64,000 nt of DNA from Halomarina ordinaria (GCF_030553305.1 NZ_JARRAH010000001.1:1674001-1738000), one strand, 5' to 3'. Shown: positions 1 through 10,910, numbered from the stretch's first letter. Notes: generated by a model from the sequence alone, not told the origin. A program made the numbers and translations.

Positions 1-1
1 G

Positions 2-1444
2 AAGGGCACCATCGACACGGACATCGGCGACAAGGAGGGCCAGGAACCCGTCTACGTCGAACTGGGCGACGTCCGGGTGACGACGCCGCGCGTCCGGGAG
101 GCCGACGGGAGCGAGGAGTTGCTCTACCCGCAGGAGGCCCGCCTCCGGAACATCACCTACTCCGCGCCGGTGTTCATGGAGATGAGCATCGTCCGCGGCG
201 GGAAAGAGGAGGAGGAACACGTCGTCGACCAGGCCGAGACGAAGGTCGGGCGCATGCCCATCATGGTCGGCTCGAACAAGTGTAACATCGCCGGCTTCTC
301 CGACGAGGAACTCGTCGAGATCGGCGAGGACCCCGCCGACCCCGGCGGCTACTTCATCGTCAACGGTTCCGAGCGCGTGCTGATGACGAGCGAGGACCTC
401 GCGCCGAACAAGATCCTCGCCGAGTACGACACGCGCTACGGCGACGAGATTCAGGTGGCGAAGACGTTCAGCCAGCGCCGCGGCTACCGGGCGCTGGTGC
501 TCTGTGAGCGCAACCGCAGCGGCATCCTCGAGGTGTCGTTCCCCTCGGTGTCGGGGAGCATCAACTTCGTCACGCTCGTCCGGGCGCTCGGCCTCGAATC
601 CGACGAGGAGATCGTCCACCGCGTGAGCGACGACCCCGAGGTCGTGAAGTTCATGCTGGAGAACCTGGAGGCCGCGGAGGTCCAGTCGACCCCGGAGGCC
701 ATCGAGGCGCTCGGCAAGCGCGTCGCCAGCGGCCAGGGGAAGAACTACCAGCTGAAGCGGGCGAACTACGTCGTCGACCGCTACCTCCTGCCGCACCTCC
801 ACGAGGAGGGCATCGACGAGGAGAAGATTCGCATGAACAAGGCGTACTACCTCTGTCGGATGGCCGAGGCGTGCTTCGAACTCGCGCTCAAGCGCCGCGA
901 CTCCGACGACAAGGACCACTACGCCAACAAGCGCCTGAAGGTCAGCGGCGACCTGATGCGCGACCTGTTCCGGACGGCGCTGAACAAACTGGCGCGCGAC
1001 GTGAAGTACCAGCTCGAGCGCGCGAACATGCGCAACCGGAACCTCACCGTGAGCACGGTCGTCCGCTCGGACGTGCTCACCGAGCGCCTCGAACACCCCA
1101 TCGCGACGGGCAACTGGGTGGGCGGTCGCTCGGGCGTCTCCCAGCTGGTCGACCGGACGGACTACATGGGCGTCCTGTCGCACCTGCGTCGGCTCCGCTC
1201 GCCGCTGTCGCGGAGCCAGCCGCACTTCGAGGCGCGTGACCTGCACGCCACGCAGTGGGGGCGCATCTGTCCCTCCGAGACCCCCGAGGGGCCGAACTGC
1301 GGCCTCGTGAAGAACTTCGCGCAGGCCATGGAGCTCTCCCAGAACGTCGAGGACGAGCGCGGGCTGAAGCGCGAACTCGCCACGATGGGCGTCGAGGGGA
1401 TGCCGGGTATCGAGACGTTCGAACAGCAGCCAGCGGACGACTAA
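2..1444 (+). CDS. rpoB2: DNA-directed RNA polymerase subunit B'' (partial, 5' end outside window)
   Basis: This is the C-terminal part of the N-terminal half of the split archaeal RNA polymerase beta-like subunit. The reading frame is open back to base 2, so the gene starts left of the window; the GTG at 77 is internal. Conserved stretches include [36 protein letters not shown] and the fork-loop region [17 protein letters not shown] (bases about 1267-1317), which is typical of B'' C-termini. It ends with TAA and rpoB' begins one base later, so the two halves of the split subunit are co-transcribed. In haloarchaea rpoH precedes this gene, but it is not in view. Confidence 0.97.
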   Translation, partial: KGTIDTDIGDKEGQEPVYVELGDVRVTTPRVREADGSEELLYPQEARLRNITYSAPVFMEMSIVRGGKEEEEHVVDQAETKVGRMPIMVGSNKCNIAGFSDEELVEIGEDPADPGGYFIVNGSERVLMTSEDLAPNKILAEYDTRYGDEIQVAKTFSQRRGYRALVLCERNRSGILEVSFPSVSGSINFVTLVRALGLESDEEIVHRVSDDPEVVKFMLENLEAAEVQSTPEAIEALGKRVASGQGKNYQLKRANYVVDRYLLPHLHEEGIDEEKIRMNKAYYLCRMAEACFELALKRRDSDDKDHYANKRLKVSGDLMRDLFRTALNKLARDVKYQLERANMRNRNLTVSTVVRSDVLTERLEHPIATGNWVGGRSGVSQLVDRTDYMGVLSHLRRLRSPLSRSQPHFEARDLHATQWGRICPSETPEGPNCGLVKNFAQAMELSQNVEDERGLKRELATMGVEGMPGIETFEQQPADD

Positions 1445-1445
1445 C

Positions 1446-3272
1446 ATGAGTCAGGCACGAGACGCGAAAGTCTACGTCAACGGCAGTCTGGTCGGTACCC
1501 ACCCCGACCCCGAGAAGCTCGCGAGCGACATCCGGCAGGCGCGCCGTCGCGGCGACGTCAGTTCGATGGTGAACGTCTCCGTCAAGGGGCGTACCGGCGA
1601 GGTCATCATCAACGCGGACGCGGGGCGAGCCCGTCGGCCGCTCATCGTCGTCGAGAACGGCGAGCCGCTCCTCACCGACGAGGACGTCGAGGCGCTCGAG
1701 GCGGGGCAGATCGAGTTCCACGACCTCGTGGAGACGGGCGCCATCGAGTTCATCGACGCCGAGGAGGAGGAGGACATCTACGTCGCGGTCGACGAGGACG
1801 ACCTCACGACCGACCACACCCACCTCGAGATCGACCCGCAGCTCATCTTCGGTATCGGCGCCGGGATGATTCCGTACCCGGAGCACAACGCCAGCCCGCG
1901 CATCACGATGGGGTCGGGGATGATCAAGCAGTCGCTCGGCCTGCCGAGCGCGAACTACCGCATCCGCCCCGACACCCGCCAGCACCTGCTGCACTACCCG
2001 CAGCTCTCGATGGTCAAGACCCAGACCACGGAGCAGATCGGGTTCGACGACCGCCCGGCGGCGCAGAACTTCGTCGTCGCCGTGATGAGCTACGAGGGGT
2101 TCAACATCGAGGACGCGCTCGTCCTCAACGGCGGGTCGGTCGACCGCGCGCTCGGGCGCTCGCACTTCTTCCGGACCTACGAGGGCGAGGAGCGACGCTA
2201 CCCCGGCGGCCAGGAGGACCGCTTCGAGATGCCCGACGACGAGGTGCGCGGCGCGCGCGGCGAGGAGGCGTACACCCACCTCGACGAGGACGGCCTCGTC
2301 AACCCCGAGACCGACGTCGACGAGAACGACGTCCTCCTCGGGAAGACCTCCCCGCCGCGGTTCCTCGAGGAACCCGACGACATGGGCGGGCTCTCCCCCC
2401 AGAAGCGCCGCGAGACGAGCGTGACGATGCGCTCGGGCGAGAACGGCACCGTCGACACGGTGACGCTCATGGAGGGCGAGGACGGTTCGAAGCTCTCGAA
2501 GGTCTCGGTCAGGGACGAGCGCATCCCCGAACTCGGGGACAAGTTCGCCTCCCGGCACGGCCAGAAGGGCGTCATCGGCCACATCGCCCCCCAGGAGGAC
2601 ATGCCCTTCACGCAGGAGGGGGTCGTCCCGGACCTCATCGTCAACCCGCACGCGCTCCCCTCGCGCATGACGGTGGGTCACGTCCTGGAGATGCTGGGCG
2701 GGAAGGTCGGCGCGCTGGAGGGACGGCGCGTCGACGGGACCGCCTTCCAGGGCGAGGACGAGGCGGAACTGCGCGACGCCCTGCAGGACCACGGCTTCGA
2801 GTCCTCGGGCAAGGAGGTCATGTACTCCGGCGTCACCGGCGAGAAGATCGAGGCCGAGATCTTCGTCGGCATCATCTTCTACCAGAAGCTCTACCACATG
2901 GTCTCGAACAAGATTCACGCGCGCTCGCGGGGGCCGGTCCAGGTGCTCACCCGCCAGCCGACGGAGGGGCGCGCCCGCGAGGGCGGCCTGCGCGTGGGTG
3001 AGATGGAACGCGACGTGCTCATCGGTCACGGCGCGGCGATGGCGCTCAAAGAGCGCCTGCTCGACGAGTCCGACCGCGAGTTCATCGACGTCTGTGGCAA
3101 CTGCGGGATGACCGCCGTCGAGAACGTCGAGCAACGGCGGGTCTACTGTCCGAACTGTGGCGAGGAGACGGACATCCACGAGCTCGAGATGAGCTACGCG
3201 TTCAAACTCCTCCTCGACGAGATGAAGGCGCTCGGCATCGCCCCGCGCATCGAACTGGAGGACGCGGTCTAA
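1446..3272 (+). CDS. rpoB1: DNA-directed RNA polymerase subunit B'
   Basis: C-terminal half of the split second-largest RNA polymerase subunit, 608 residues, the usual length for the split form. Diagnostic motifs are [28 protein letters not shown] (catalytic-centre lysines), [20 protein letters not shown] and [16 protein letters not shown]. Near the C-terminus CGNCG...YCPNCG forms the zinc-binding site of the clamp region. ATG start one base after the rpoB'' stop; rpoA1 follows after 3 bases. It carries much of the active-site wall and binds A' and the D/L platform. No sign of truncation or frameshift. Confidence 0.98.
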   Translation: MSQARDAKVYVNGSLVGTHPDPEKLASDIRQARRRGDVSSMVNVSVKGRTGEVIINADAGRARRPLIVVENGEPLLTDEDVEALEAGQIEFHDLVETGAIEFIDAEEEEDIYVAVDEDDLTTDHTHLEIDPQLIFGIGAGMIPYPEHNASPRITMGSGMIKQSLGLPSANYRIRPDTRQHLLHYPQLSMVKTQTTEQIGFDDRPAAQNFVVAVMSYEGFNIEDALVLNGGSVDRALGRSHFFRTYEGEERRYPGGQEDRFEMPDDEVRGARGEEAYTHLDEDGLVNPETDVDENDVLLGKTSPPRFLEEPDDMGGLSPQKRRETSVTMRSGENGTVDTVTLMEGEDGSKLSKVSVRDERIPELGDKFASRHGQKGVIGHIAPQEDMPFTQEGVVPDLIVNPHALPSRMTVGHVLEMLGGKVGALEGRRVDGTAFQGEDEAELRDALQDHGFESSGKEVMYSGVTGEKIEAEIFVGIIFYQKLYHMVSNKIHARSRGPVQVLTRQPTEGRAREGGLRVGEMERDVLIGHGAAMALKERLLDESDREFIDVCGNCGMTAVENVEQRRVYCPNCGEETDIHELEMSYAFKLLLDEMKALGIAPRIELEDAV

Positions 3273-3275
3273 TAC

Positions 3276-6203
3276 ATGAGTGTAAACCAGTCACCCAAGG
3301 AGATCGGGTCCATCAGCTTCGGGCTGATGAACCCCGAGGAGTATCGAGACATGTCCGCGACGAAGGTCATCACCGCGGACACGTACGACGACGACGGGTT
3401 CCCCATCGACATGGGGCTGATGGACCCCCGACTGGGCGTCATCGACCCCGGGCTGGAGTGCAAGACCTGCGGGAAGCACTCCGGGTCGTGTAACGGGCAC
3501 TTCGGGCACATCGAGCTGGCCGCGCCGGTCATCCACGTCGGGTTCTCGAAGCTCATCCGACGGCTGCTGCGCGGCACCTGTCGGGACTGCTCGCGCCTCT
3601 GTCTCACGGAGGAGGAGCGCGACGAGTTCCGCGACCGTCTGGAGCGCGACCGCCAGCTCGGTAACGACCTGAACAACGTGACGAAGGCGGCCATCCGTCA
3701 GGCGCGCAAGAAGTCGCGCTGTCCGCACTGCGGCGGCAAGCAGTACGACATCAACCACGAGAAGCCGACGACCTACTACGAGGTCCAGGACGTCCTCTCG
3801 GCGGACTACGCCGAACGCATCGCCGCCGCGATGGAGGGGCGCGCCCTCGAGGAGGAGGACCCCGAGGACGTCGACCGCGAGCCGATGTCGCCCGTCGACC
3901 TCGCGGAGAAGACGGACATCGACAGCTCGCGCATCAACGAGATCATCTCCGGGGAGTTCCGCCCGCGCCCCGCCGACCGCGAGTCCATCGAGAAGGCCCT
4001 CGGCATCGACCTCACCGAGGAGGACATGAACAAGCTGATGCCGAGCGACGTCCGCGACTGGTTCGAGGACATCCCCGACGAGGACCTCCGCGTGCTCGGC
4101 ATCGACGAGGAGCGCTCGCGCCCCGAGTGGATGATACTGACCGTGCTCCCGGTACCGCCAGTGACCGCGCGACCCTCCATCACGCTCGACAACGGGCAGC
4201 GCTCCGAGGACGACCTCACGCACAAGCTGGTCGACATCATCCGCATCAACCAGCGGTTCATGGAGAACCGCGAGGCGGGCGCGCCACAGCTCATCATCGA
4301 GGACCTGTGGGAGCTGCTCCAGTACCACGTGACGACGTTCATGGACAACGAGATCTCGGGCACGCCGCCGGCCCGCCATCGCTCCGGACGGCCGCTGAAG
4401 ACGCTCAGCCAGCGCCTGAAGGGCAAGGAGGGGCGGTTCCGCGGCTCGCTCTCGGGCAAGCGCGTGAACTTCTCCGCTCGCACGGTGATATCGCCGGACC
4501 CGACGCTCTCGCTGAACGAGGTCGGCGTCCCCGACCGCGTGGCGACGGAGATGACCCAGACGATGAACGTCACCGAGCGCAACCTGGAGGAGGCGCGCCG
4601 GTACGTTCGCAACGGCCCGGAGAGCCACCCCGGGGCGAACTACGTCAAGCGCCCGGACAACCGACGGCTGAAGGTGACCGAGAAGAACTGCGAGGAGCTG
4701 AGCGAGAAGGTCGAGGCCGGCTGGGAGGTCAACCGCCACCTCGTCGACGGCGACATCGTCATCTTCAACCGACAGCCCTCGCTGCACCGCATGTCCATCA
4801 TGGCCCACGAGGTCGTGGTGATGCCGTACAAGACCTTCCGGCTGAACACGGTCGTCTGCCCGCCGTACAACGCCGACTTCGACGGCGACGAGATGAACAT
4901 GCACGCCCTCCAGAACGAGGAGGCGCGCGCCGAGGCGCGCGTGCTCATGCGCGTGCAGGAGCAGATTCTCTCGCCGCGCTTCGGCGGGAACATCATCGGC
5001 GCCATCCAGGACCACATCAGCGGGACGTACCTGCTGACCCACGAGAACCCGCGGTTCAACGAGACGCAGGCGCTCGACCTGCTCCGGGCGACCCGCGTCG
5101 ACGAACTGCCCGAGGCGGACGGCGAGGACGAGGCGGGCGTCCCCTACTGGACCGGCCGCACCATCTTCACCGAACTGCTGCCCGACGCGCTGAACCTGGA
5201 GTTCACCTCCTCGGCGGGCGACCCCGTCGTCATCGAGGACGGCGTGCTGGTCGAGGGGACGGTCGACGAGGACGCGGTCGGCGCGTTCGGCGGCGAGATC
5301 GTCGACACCATCTGCAAGCAGTACTCGACGACGCGTGCCCGGATGTTCATCAACGAGGTGGCGTCGCTGGCGATGCGCGCCATCATGCACTTCGGGTTCT
5401 CGGTCGGCATCGACGACGAGTCGGTGCCCACGGAGGCCGAAGAGCAGATCACGGAGGCCATCGACAACGCCTACGACCGCGTCGAGGAGCTCATCCGGAC
5501 GTACGAGGCGGGCGACCTGGAGAGCCTGCCCGGTCGGACGGTCGACGAGACCCTCGAGATGAAGATCATGCAGACCCTCGGGAAGGCCCGCGACAGCGCG
5601 GGTGACATCGCCGAGGAGTACCTGGAGGAGGACAACCCGGCGGTCATCATGGCCCGCTCGGGGGCCCGCGGCTCGCTGCTCAACCTGACCCAGATGGCCG
5701 GCTGTGTCGGCCAGCAGGCGGTTCGGGGCGAGCGCATCAACCGCGGCTACGAGGACCGCACCCTCAGCCACTACCAGCCCAACAACCTGTCGGCGGACGC
5801 CCACGGCTTCGTGGAGTCGTCGTACCGGTCCGGCCTCGGCCCGCGGGAGTTCTTCTTCCACGCGATGGGCGGCCGCGAGGGGCTGGTCGACACGGCGGTG
5901 CGCACCTCGAAGTCCGGCTACCTCCAGCGACGGCTCATCAACGCGCTGTCCGAACTGGAGACGCAGTACGACGGGACGGTGCGCGACACGAGCGACACCA
6001 TCGTCCAGTTCGAGTTCGGCGAGGACGGCACCAGTCCGGTGACCGTCTCCTCGTCGGCCGACAACGACATCGACGTGGACGACATCGCGACCCGCGTGCT
6101 CGACGCCGAGTTCGAGGACGAGGGCGACGCGTTCCTCGAGGACCAGGACCGACAGACGAACCTCTCCGAACAGATGGACAGCATGGCGCTGGGTGACGAC
6201 TGA
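3276..6203 (+). CDS. rpoA1: DNA-directed RNA polymerase subunit A'
   Basis: N-terminal part of the split largest RNA polymerase subunit, 975 residues. C62/C65/C72/H75 ([14 protein letters not shown]) and a second cluster (CRDC at 102-105, CPHC near 149-152) are the N-terminal zinc sites. [12 protein letters not shown] at about residues 532-543 holds the three Asp that bind catalytic Mg. Residues about 205-250 carry an insert that reads like a helix-turn-helix ([15 protein letters not shown] then [11 protein letters not shown]), which probably explains part of the extra length compared with non-halophilic A' subunits of under 900 residues. Trigger-loop and C-terminal parts are in the separate rpoA2 gene directly downstream. 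Confidence 0.98.
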   Translation: MSVNQSPKEIGSISFGLMNPEEYRDMSATKVITADTYDDDGFPIDMGLMDPRLGVIDPGLECKTCGKHSGSCNGHFGHIELAAPVIHVGFSKLIRRLLRGTCRDCSRLCLTEEERDEFRDRLERDRQLGNDLNNVTKAAIRQARKKSRCPHCGGKQYDINHEKPTTYYEVQDVLSADYAERIAAAMEGRALEEEDPEDVDREPMSPVDLAEKTDIDSSRINEIISGEFRPRPADRESIEKALGIDLTEEDMNKLMPSDVRDWFEDIPDEDLRVLGIDEERSRPEWMILTVLPVPPVTARPSITLDNGQRSEDDLTHKLVDIIRINQRFMENREAGAPQLIIEDLWELLQYHVTTFMDNEISGTPPARHRSGRPLKTLSQRLKGKEGRFRGSLSGKRVNFSARTVISPDPTLSLNEVGVPDRVATEMTQTMNVTERNLEEARRYVRNGPESHPGANYVKRPDNRRLKVTEKNCEELSEKVEAGWEVNRHLVDGDIVIFNRQPSLHRMSIMAHEVVVMPYKTFRLNTVVCPPYNADFDGDEMNMHALQNEEARAEARVLMRVQEQILSPRFGGNIIGAIQDHISGTYLLTHENPRFNETQALDLLRATRVDELPEADGEDEAGVPYWTGRTIFTELLPDALNLEFTSSAGDPVVIEDGVLVEGTVDEDAVGAFGGEIVDTICKQYSTTRARMFINEVASLAMRAIMHFGFSVGIDDESVPTEAEEQITEAIDNAYDRVEELIRTYEAGDLESLPGRTVDETLEMKIMQTLGKARDSAGDIAEEYLEEDNPAVIMARSGARGSLLNLTQMAGCVGQQAVRGERINRGYEDRTLSHYQPNNLSADAHGFVESSYRSGLGPREFFFHAMGGREGLVDTAVRTSKSGYLQRRLINALSELETQYDGTVRDTSDTIVQFEFGEDGTSPVTVSSSADNDIDVDDIATRVLDAEFEDEGDAFLEDQDRQTNLSEQMDSMALGDD

Positions 6204-6204
6204 A

Positions 6205-7419
6205 ATGGCGACAGTGGACAACGAGACGAAGGCGGTCGTCGAGGGGACGGACCTCCCCCGACGGCTCAAGGACGAGGTGTATCGCGTCGTCGACGAGAAG
6301 GGCGTCTCCGACACGGAGACCGTCGAGGAGATAGCCGCGCGCGTCGAGCGCCGGTATCTCGACACCCGCGTCGACCCGCTCGACCCCGTGGGGACCGTGA
6401 GCGCGCAGTCCATCGGGGAGCCGGGGACGCAGATGACGATGAACACGTTCCACTACGCGGGCGTCGCCGAGATCGACGTCACGCAGGGGCTCCCCCGGCT
6501 CATCGAGCTGGTGGACGCCCGCAAGACGCCGAACACCCCGATGATGACGGTCTACCTCGAGGACGAGTTCGCGGTCGACCGCGAGCGCGCCCACGAGGTC
6601 GTCTGGAAGGTGGAGGCGACGCGCATCCTCGCGCTCGGTGACGTCTCGACGAACGTCGCGGACATGCTCGTGCGCATCGACCTCAACGAGGAGACGCTCG
6701 ACGAGCGCTGGCCGACCGTCGAGGCGACGGAGGACATCACCGCGGAGGTCGCCGCGACCATCGAGAGCGAACTCGGCGTCGAGACCGCCCGGCCGGAGCC
6801 GACGGTCGTCGAGTTCGGCCCCGAGGAGCCGAGCTACCGCGGCCTCCTCCAGCTGGTCGAGGAACTGCGCGACATCGTGTTCAAGGGCATCGACGAGGTG
6901 TCGCGCGTCGTCATCCGCAAGGAGGCGACCGACGAGGGGGGCGAGGAGTTCGTGCTCTACACCGAGGGGTCGGCCTTCGGCAAGACCCTCGAGATAGAGG
7001 GCGTCGACGCCTCGCGGACGACGTGTAACAACATCCACGAGGTCCACCGCCAGCTGGGCATCGAGGCGGCCCGCGAGGCCATCATCGAGGAGACGATGAA
7101 CACGCTCGAAGAGCAGGGGCTGGGCGACGTGAACATCCGCCACCTGATGCTCGTCGCGGACATCATGACCAACCGCGGGGAGATCGAGTCCATCGGCCGC
7201 CACGGCATCTCCGGCAACAAGGACTCGGTGCTCGCCCGTGCGGCGTTCGAGGTGACGGTCAACCACCTCCTCGACGCCGCCATCCACGGCGAGATAGACG
7301 ACCTCGACGGCGTGACGGAGAACGTCATCGTCGGCAAGCCAATCCGCCTGGGGACGGGCGACGTGAACCTGCGGATGGGGACCGTCGACCGCGACGCCGT
7401 CGACGCCGACGCGGACTGA
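6205..7419 (+). CDS. rpoA2: DNA-directed RNA polymerase subunit A''
   Basis: C-terminal part of the split largest subunit, about 404 residues. [20 protein letters not shown] with FHYAGV is the trigger-loop region that positions the incoming NTP. I choose ATG at 6205, two bases after the rpoA1 stop, giving MATVDNETK; an in-frame GTG at 6193 would overlap rpoA1 by 11 bases and is less likely. The C-terminal part ([19 protein letters not shown]) matches the conserved end of archaeal A''. It is part of the rpo operon and is followed after 3 bases by nusA. Confidence 0.97.
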   Translation: MATVDNETKAVVEGTDLPRRLKDEVYRVVDEKGVSDTETVEEIAARVERRYLDTRVDPLDPVGTVSAQSIGEPGTQMTMNTFHYAGVAEIDVTQGLPRLIELVDARKTPNTPMMTVYLEDEFAVDRERAHEVVWKVEATRILALGDVSTNVADMLVRIDLNEETLDERWPTVEATEDITAEVAATIESELGVETARPEPTVVEFGPEEPSYRGLLQLVEELRDIVFKGIDEVSRVVIRKEATDEGGEEFVLYTEGSAFGKTLEIEGVDASRTTCNNIHEVHRQLGIEAAREAIIEETMNTLEEQGLGDVNIRHLMLVADIMTNRGEIESIGRHGISGNKDSVLARAAFEVTVNHLLDAAIHGEIDDLDGVTENVIVGKPIRLGTGDVNLRMGTVDRDAVDADAD

Positions 7420-7422
7420 GCG

Positions 7423-7848
7423 ATGCGCGTCACCCTCTCGGACCGGGCGCGGCGGTTCATCGCGCTGTTCGAGGACGTCACCGACGTCGCCGCGCGCGAC
7501 TGCATCGTCGACGACGACGAGGACCGGGTCGTCTACCTCGTCCCGCCCGGCGAGATGGGCAAGGCCATCGGGCCGGACGGCTACCACGTCGAGCGGGTCG
7601 AGGAGCGCCTCGGCCGGCGCGTCGAACTGGTCGAGGACGCGGACACGCCGGAGGCGTTCGTCGCCAACGCGCTCGCGCCCGCGGCGGTGTACAACGTCAC
7701 CGTCAGCCGGAACCGCGACGTCGTCGCGTACGCGGAGGTCGCGCACGAGGACCGGGGGGTCGCCATCGGGACGGGCGGGCGGAACATCGAGCGGGCGCGG
7801 ACGCTCGCGCGACGCCACTACGACATCGACGACGTCGAGTTGACCTGA
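7423..7848 (+). CDS. nusA: NusA-like transcription factor (KH domain protein)
   Basis: Short archaeal NusA homologue, 141 residues, made of two KH-type RNA-binding modules without the N-terminal and S1 domains of bacterial NusA. The GXXG loops are visible in PPGEMGKAIGPDGYHVE (about residues 42-58) and in DRGVAIGTGGRNIERARTL near the C-terminus. It lies 3 bases after rpoA2 and upstream of rps12, the standard archaeal position between RNA polymerase and ribosomal protein genes. By family it probably binds nascent RNA during elongation or termination; the archaeal role is less well defined than the bacterial one. Confidence 0.93.
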   Translation: MRVTLSDRARRFIALFEDVTDVAARDCIVDDDEDRVVYLVPPGEMGKAIGPDGYHVERVEERLGRRVELVEDADTPEAFVANALAPAAVYNVTVSRNRDVVAYAEVAHEDRGVAIGTGGRNIERARTLARRHYDIDDVELT

Positions 7849-7911
7849 GGCTCGGCGTGCGAGCGGACGGGAGGGCTCGACTGCTCGGTTCTACCGCCTG
7901 CGCCGGCGGGT

Positions 7912-8202
7912 TCAGAACGCGCGCTTGACCAGCGTGACGACCACCGCGAGGACGGCGACGACGGCGGTGAGGAGCGCGAAACTGAACGCGATGCCGACGA
8001 GCACGTTGTTCATCGCGGTGTCGTTCAGAACGCCGAACTCCATGAGCAACTCGATGAAGAGGCCGACGGCGACCATCAGGGCGATGGCACCCGCGACGCG
8101 GAGGGCGATACCGGAGAACAGTCCGCCCGTCGTCTGGTCGGCGGTCGGGCGGCTCACCCCGTCGGGGGCGTCGGGGTCGGTCGAGGCCGATGCGTTTGCC
8201 AT
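7912..8202 (-). CDS. Small haloarchaeal membrane protein of unknown function
   Basis: About 96 residues from ATG at 8202 (MANASASTDPDAP). A polar, Pro/Asp-rich N-terminus of about 35 residues is followed by two hydrophobic helices (ALRVAGAIALMVAVGLFIEL and VLVGIAFSFALLTAVVAVLA), ending in the positive tail LVKRAF. Longer ORF starts upstream (8229, 8301) have uncharacteristic composition. It sits on the opposite strand between nusA and rps12, so it splits the operon and is transcribed divergently from rps12 from a shared gap of about 160 bases. I do not recognise the family; function unknown. Confidence 0.72.
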   Translation of the reverse strand: MANASASTDPDAPDGVSRPTADQTTGGLFSGIALRVAGAIALMVAVGLFIELLMEFGVLNDTAMNNVLVGIAFSFALLTAVVAVLAVVVTLVKRAF

Positions 8203-8330
8203 GTCAGCCGTATTACCACGGACGTACATGAGACTTCGGGGATACGTCGGCGCGTGCGAACACTCCGCACGTCGAGGAGGAGGCGTGAAACCGGTGCACA
8301 CGGCCCGAACGCGGGTCGGGCCGAAAGGGG

Positions 8331-8366
8331 AGTCTTAAGTAGCTCGGATAGGTACCGAATGGTACT
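8331..8366 (+). promoter_or_regulatory. Candidate TATA box and very short leader of rps12
   Basis: The sequence CTTAAG at 8334-8339 lies about 30 bases before the rps12 ATG at 8367. That is the usual TATA position for a haloarchaeal leaderless or near-leaderless transcript. The leader contains GGTACC and a second GGTACT, a small imperfect repeat just before the start codon, and no good Shine-Dalgarno motif. It supports a separate rps12-rps7 transcript. Confidence 0.6.
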
Positions 8367-8795
8367 ATGGCGAACGGCAAGTACGCCGCGCGGAAGCTCA
8401 AGAAGGACCGCCAGAACCACCGGTGGTCCGACTCTGAGTACGCGCGACGCGCCCGCGGGCTCGGCAAGAAGTCCGACCCGCTCGAGGGCGCTCCGCAGGG
8501 TCGAGGTATCGTCCTGGAGAAGGTGGGCATCGAGGCGAAGCAGCCCAACTCCGCCATCCGGAAGTGTGTCCGCGTCCAGCTCATCAAGAACGGGAAGCAG
8601 GTCACCGCGTTCTGCCCCGGCGACGGCGCCATCTCGTTCATCGACGAGCACGACGAGGTCACCATCGCCGGTATCGGCGGGGCGAAGGGTCGCGCGATGG
8701 GCGACCTCTCCGGCGTGAACTACAAAGTCGAGAAGGTAAACGGCGTCTCGATGATCGAACTGGTGCGCGGCAACGCCGAGAAACCGGTGCGCTGA
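8367..8795 (+). CDS. rps12: 30S ribosomal protein uS12
   Basis: 142 residues, the archaeal/eukaryotic-type S12. Motifs: [13 protein letters not shown] near the N-terminus, [20 protein letters not shown] at about 57-76 and the P-loop-like decoding-site region [14 protein letters not shown]. The protein sits at the decoding centre of the small subunit and checks codon-anticodon fit. ATG start follows a TATA-like box at -30. rps7 starts one base after its stop, indicating translational coupling. Full length; nothing unusual. Confidence 0.97.
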   Translation: MANGKYAARKLKKDRQNHRWSDSEYARRARGLGKKSDPLEGAPQGRGIVLEKVGIEAKQPNSAIRKCVRVQLIKNGKQVTAFCPGDGAISFIDEHDEVTIAGIGGAKGRAMGDLSGVNYKVEKVNGVSMIELVRGNAEKPVR

Positions 8796-8796
8796 G

Positions 8797-9417
8797 ATGA
8801 GCGAGAGCGAAGCCCCCGAACCCGAGGAACCGGAGGGGACGGAGGACGAAGAGGAGAGCGTCGACGCCCTGCTGTTCACGAAGTGGGACGTCTCCGACGT
8901 CACCTACGCGGACCCCTCGATGGAGCGCTACATCACCGTCACGCCCATCGCCCACACGATGGGTCGGCACGCCGGCAAGCAGTTCAAGAAGTCCGAGATC
9001 AGCATCGTCGAGCGGCTCACCAACCGCCTGATGCAGACCGAGGAGAACACCGGCAAGAAGCAGAAGACGCTGAAGATCGTCCGCGAGGCGTTCGACATCG
9101 TCCACGACCGCACGGAGGAGAACCCCGTGCAGGTGCTCGTCTCGGCCATCGAGAACGCCGGCCCGCGCGAGGAGACCGTCCGCCTCAAGTACGGTGGCAT
9201 CTCGGTCCCGAAGGCGGTCGACGTCGCCCCGCAGCGCCGGGTCGACCAGTCGCTGAAGTTCATCGCCGAGGGCACCCACAGCGCGTCGTTCAAGACGTCG
9301 ACCTCCGCCGCGGAGGCGCTGGCCCAGCAGCTCATCGGCGCCGCCGACTACGACGTCCAGACGTACGCCATCAACCAGAAAGAGGAGAAAGAGCGCGTCG
9401 CGGCCGCGGCCCGGTAA
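8797..9417 (+). CDS. rps7: 30S ribosomal protein uS7
   Basis: 206 residues, the archaeal form with an acidic N-terminal extension (residues 1-26, mostly Glu/Asp/Pro). The S7 core includes [20 protein letters not shown] and [14 protein letters not shown]. It nucleates assembly of the small-subunit head and contacts E-site tRNA. It begins one base after rps12. Downstream is a pyrimidine-rich stretch and a T5 run at 9513-9517, which could aid termination but also serves as the TATA region of the next gene. Confidence 0.96.
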   Translation: MSESEAPEPEEPEGTEDEEESVDALLFTKWDVSDVTYADPSMERYITVTPIAHTMGRHAGKQFKKSEISIVERLTNRLMQTEENTGKKQKTLKIVREAFDIVHDRTEENPVQVLVSAIENAGPREETVRLKYGGISVPKAVDVAPQRRVDQSLKFIAEGTHSASFKTSTSAAEALAQQLIGAADYDVQTYAINQKEEKERVAAAAR

Positions 9418-9508
9418 CCTCTCTCCCTCTCCGCGCGGTCCCGCTCAGGGACGCCACGTTTTCGGCGCGTCCCGTCCCGTGTTCCCCCACGCAGCGTACC
9501 GCCTGCAG

Positions 9509-9543
9509 CGTGTTTTTACCCCTGGCGCGAGTAGGTCGACGGG
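9509..9543 (+). promoter_or_regulatory. TATA-like box upstream of the gene at 9544
   Basis: GTTTTTACC at 9512-9520 is centred about 28 bases upstream of ATG 9544, matching leaderless haloarchaeal promoter spacing. The same T-run lies about 95 bases after rps7 and may double as a termination signal. Confidence 0.5.
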
Positions 9544-10128
9544 ATGACCGACCTGAACGACGCCGTCCTGGACGAGGCCGAGCATCGCGGCAAGTACCTG
9601 TTGCCGCGCGAACTCCTCACGATGGTCGAGTACCACCACGGGGAGGGGACGCCCGGCGTCGACCGCGAGCACTTCGTCGCGTACACGGAGGCGCTCGACG
9701 AACGGACGGACGCCATCGACCACGAGACGTTCGAGTCCACCCTCGACGACCAGCTCACGGACGAGGAGTCCTGGGTCGACGAGGAGGCGGTGTACGAACT
9801 GCCCTCGGGTCGCATCAGCGCCTACCCGGCCCGGTTCCACGAGACGCTCGCGGGGTCGAACGACCCCCGGGCCTACCTGCGGTTCCTGCAGGCCGACAGC
9901 TCGTTCGAACCGAACACCACCGGCACCACCACCGGCGTCCCAGAGGGCCAGCTCGTCGACGTCATGAGCGTCGTCGGGCACGTGACCCCCGACGAGGCGA
10001 AGGCCGCCATCGAGCGCCTCCGGGAGGAAGGCGAGGTCGTCGAGGACGCGGACCAGCACCCCGACGCCAACGTCTACCTCGACGAGCAGACAGAGTACGA
10101 CCGCGAGGAGATGGTCGACAAGGAGTGA
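9544..10128 (+). CDS. Conserved haloarchaeal protein of unknown function (possibly DUF5797-like)
   Basis: 194 residues, acidic, no membrane segment or signal peptide. N-terminal MTDLNDAVLDEAEHRGKYLL reads like a short helical region; the C-terminal VIGH-type section, VTPDEAKAAIERLREEGEVV, resembles the recognition part of a winged helix, so a nucleic-acid-binding or regulatory role is possible. The name DUF5797 is from memory and not checked. It stands between rps7 and aef2, a neighbourhood conserved in haloarchaea. Its stop is four bases from the stop of the convergent gene at 10133. Confidence 0.72.
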   Translation: MTDLNDAVLDEAEHRGKYLLPRELLTMVEYHHGEGTPGVDREHFVAYTEALDERTDAIDHETFESTLDDQLTDEESWVDEEAVYELPSGRISAYPARFHETLAGSNDPRAYLRFLQADSSFEPNTTGTTTGVPEGQLVDVMSVVGHVTPDEAKAAIERLREEGEVVEDADQHPDANVYLDEQTEYDREEMVDKE

Positions 10129-10132
10129 GCGG

Positions 10133-10882
10133 TCAGTCCGCCGCCTGTCCCGTCTCGACGGCGTACTGGTGGGTGACGTCGACGAGCGCCTTGCGGTACT
10201 CGCTCTCGTCGGGGTCGTCGACGAGCGTCTTGAAGCGGTGTTTGAACCGTTCGATGGAGACGCCCGGTGCGTCGTCGGCCGCGGCGTGGGCGAGGTCGTA
10301 GAGGCGGTGGTCCGGGGTGAGCAGGTCGTGGCGCTCACAGAGCGCGAGGGCGAACGCGGCGTTCACCGCCGTGATGTCGGGGTCGGCGGCGGGGGTGAGG
10401 CGCTGCCAGCGCGGCGGGTCGTGCGGGCGGTCGGCCAGCGCGGTGGCGAGACTCGCCTCCAGGAAGGCCACGAGTTTGTCCGCCGGCGCCACCGAGAGGG
10501 TGATGTCGTCGGCGTAGATGTCCTTCATGTGGTTCGCGATCTGGTAGCAGTGCGTCAGTTTGCGGCGCTCGACGCGCCGGCCGGCGAGCGCGAGGTAGAG
10601 CGCCTCGGCGGTCGACTGCGTGTGTGAGGGGTGGGCCTCCTCGTTGCGCCGCATGTGGGCGTACTCGTGGAGGGCGAGTTCGCGAGCCATCGCGCTGGTG
10701 GCGGCCTGCGCGGAGATGTTGAGGACGTGGTGGTCGGGGTAGTGACCCGTCCACGTCCGTTCGTCGGGGTCCCGTCGGATACGGACGCGCACCGGCATCG
10801 AGAGGTCGTACTCCGTCTCGAAGAGGTCCTGTGCGCCGAGAAACGGTTCCGCCGGGCCGCGACCCAGTACTCGAACGTCCAT
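10133..10882 (-). CDS. Conserved haloarchaeal protein with HExxH motif (putative metal-dependent hydrolase, possibly DUF5781)
   Basis: 249 residues from ATG 10882 (MDVRVLGRGPAEPF); upstream ORF extension is low-complexity and discarded. Residues about 61-78 read TSAMARELALHEYAHMRR, with H72-E73-Y-A-H76 forming an HExxH zinc site in a helix, as in gluzincins. HCYQIANHMKDIYADD near 111-126 may supply another ligand. No signal peptide, so probably cytosolic. The DUF name is from memory. It is convergent with the gene at 9544 and divergent from the J-domain gene, with which its start region almost overlaps. Protease activity is inference from the motif only. Confidence 0.75.
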   Translation of the reverse strand: MDVRVLGRGPAEPFLGAQDLFETEYDLSMPVRVRIRRDPDERTWTGHYPDHHVLNISAQAATSAMARELALHEYAHMRRNEEAHPSHTQSTAEALYLALAGRRVERRKLTHCYQIANHMKDIYADDITLSVAPADKLVAFLEASLATALADRPHDPPRWQRLTPAADPDITAVNAAFALALCERHDLLTPDHRLYDLAHAAADDAPGVSIERFKHRFKTLVDDPDESEYRKALVDVTHQYAVETGQAAD

Positions 10883-10910
10883 GCGTACTCCTACCACGAC
10901 CGGCGGCTGT

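Noticed and set aside
1077-3179. 700-codon minus-strand frame opposite rpoB'
   Set aside because: Shadow of rpoB'' and rpoB'; no start context, no family motif.
3291-6446. Very long open frame on the minus strand opposite rpoA1/rpoA2 (about 1050 codons)
   Set aside because: A mirror of the high-GC third-position bias of the real genes; composition is Arg/Val/Leu-rich without family motifs, while the plus strand encodes recognised RNA polymerase subunits.
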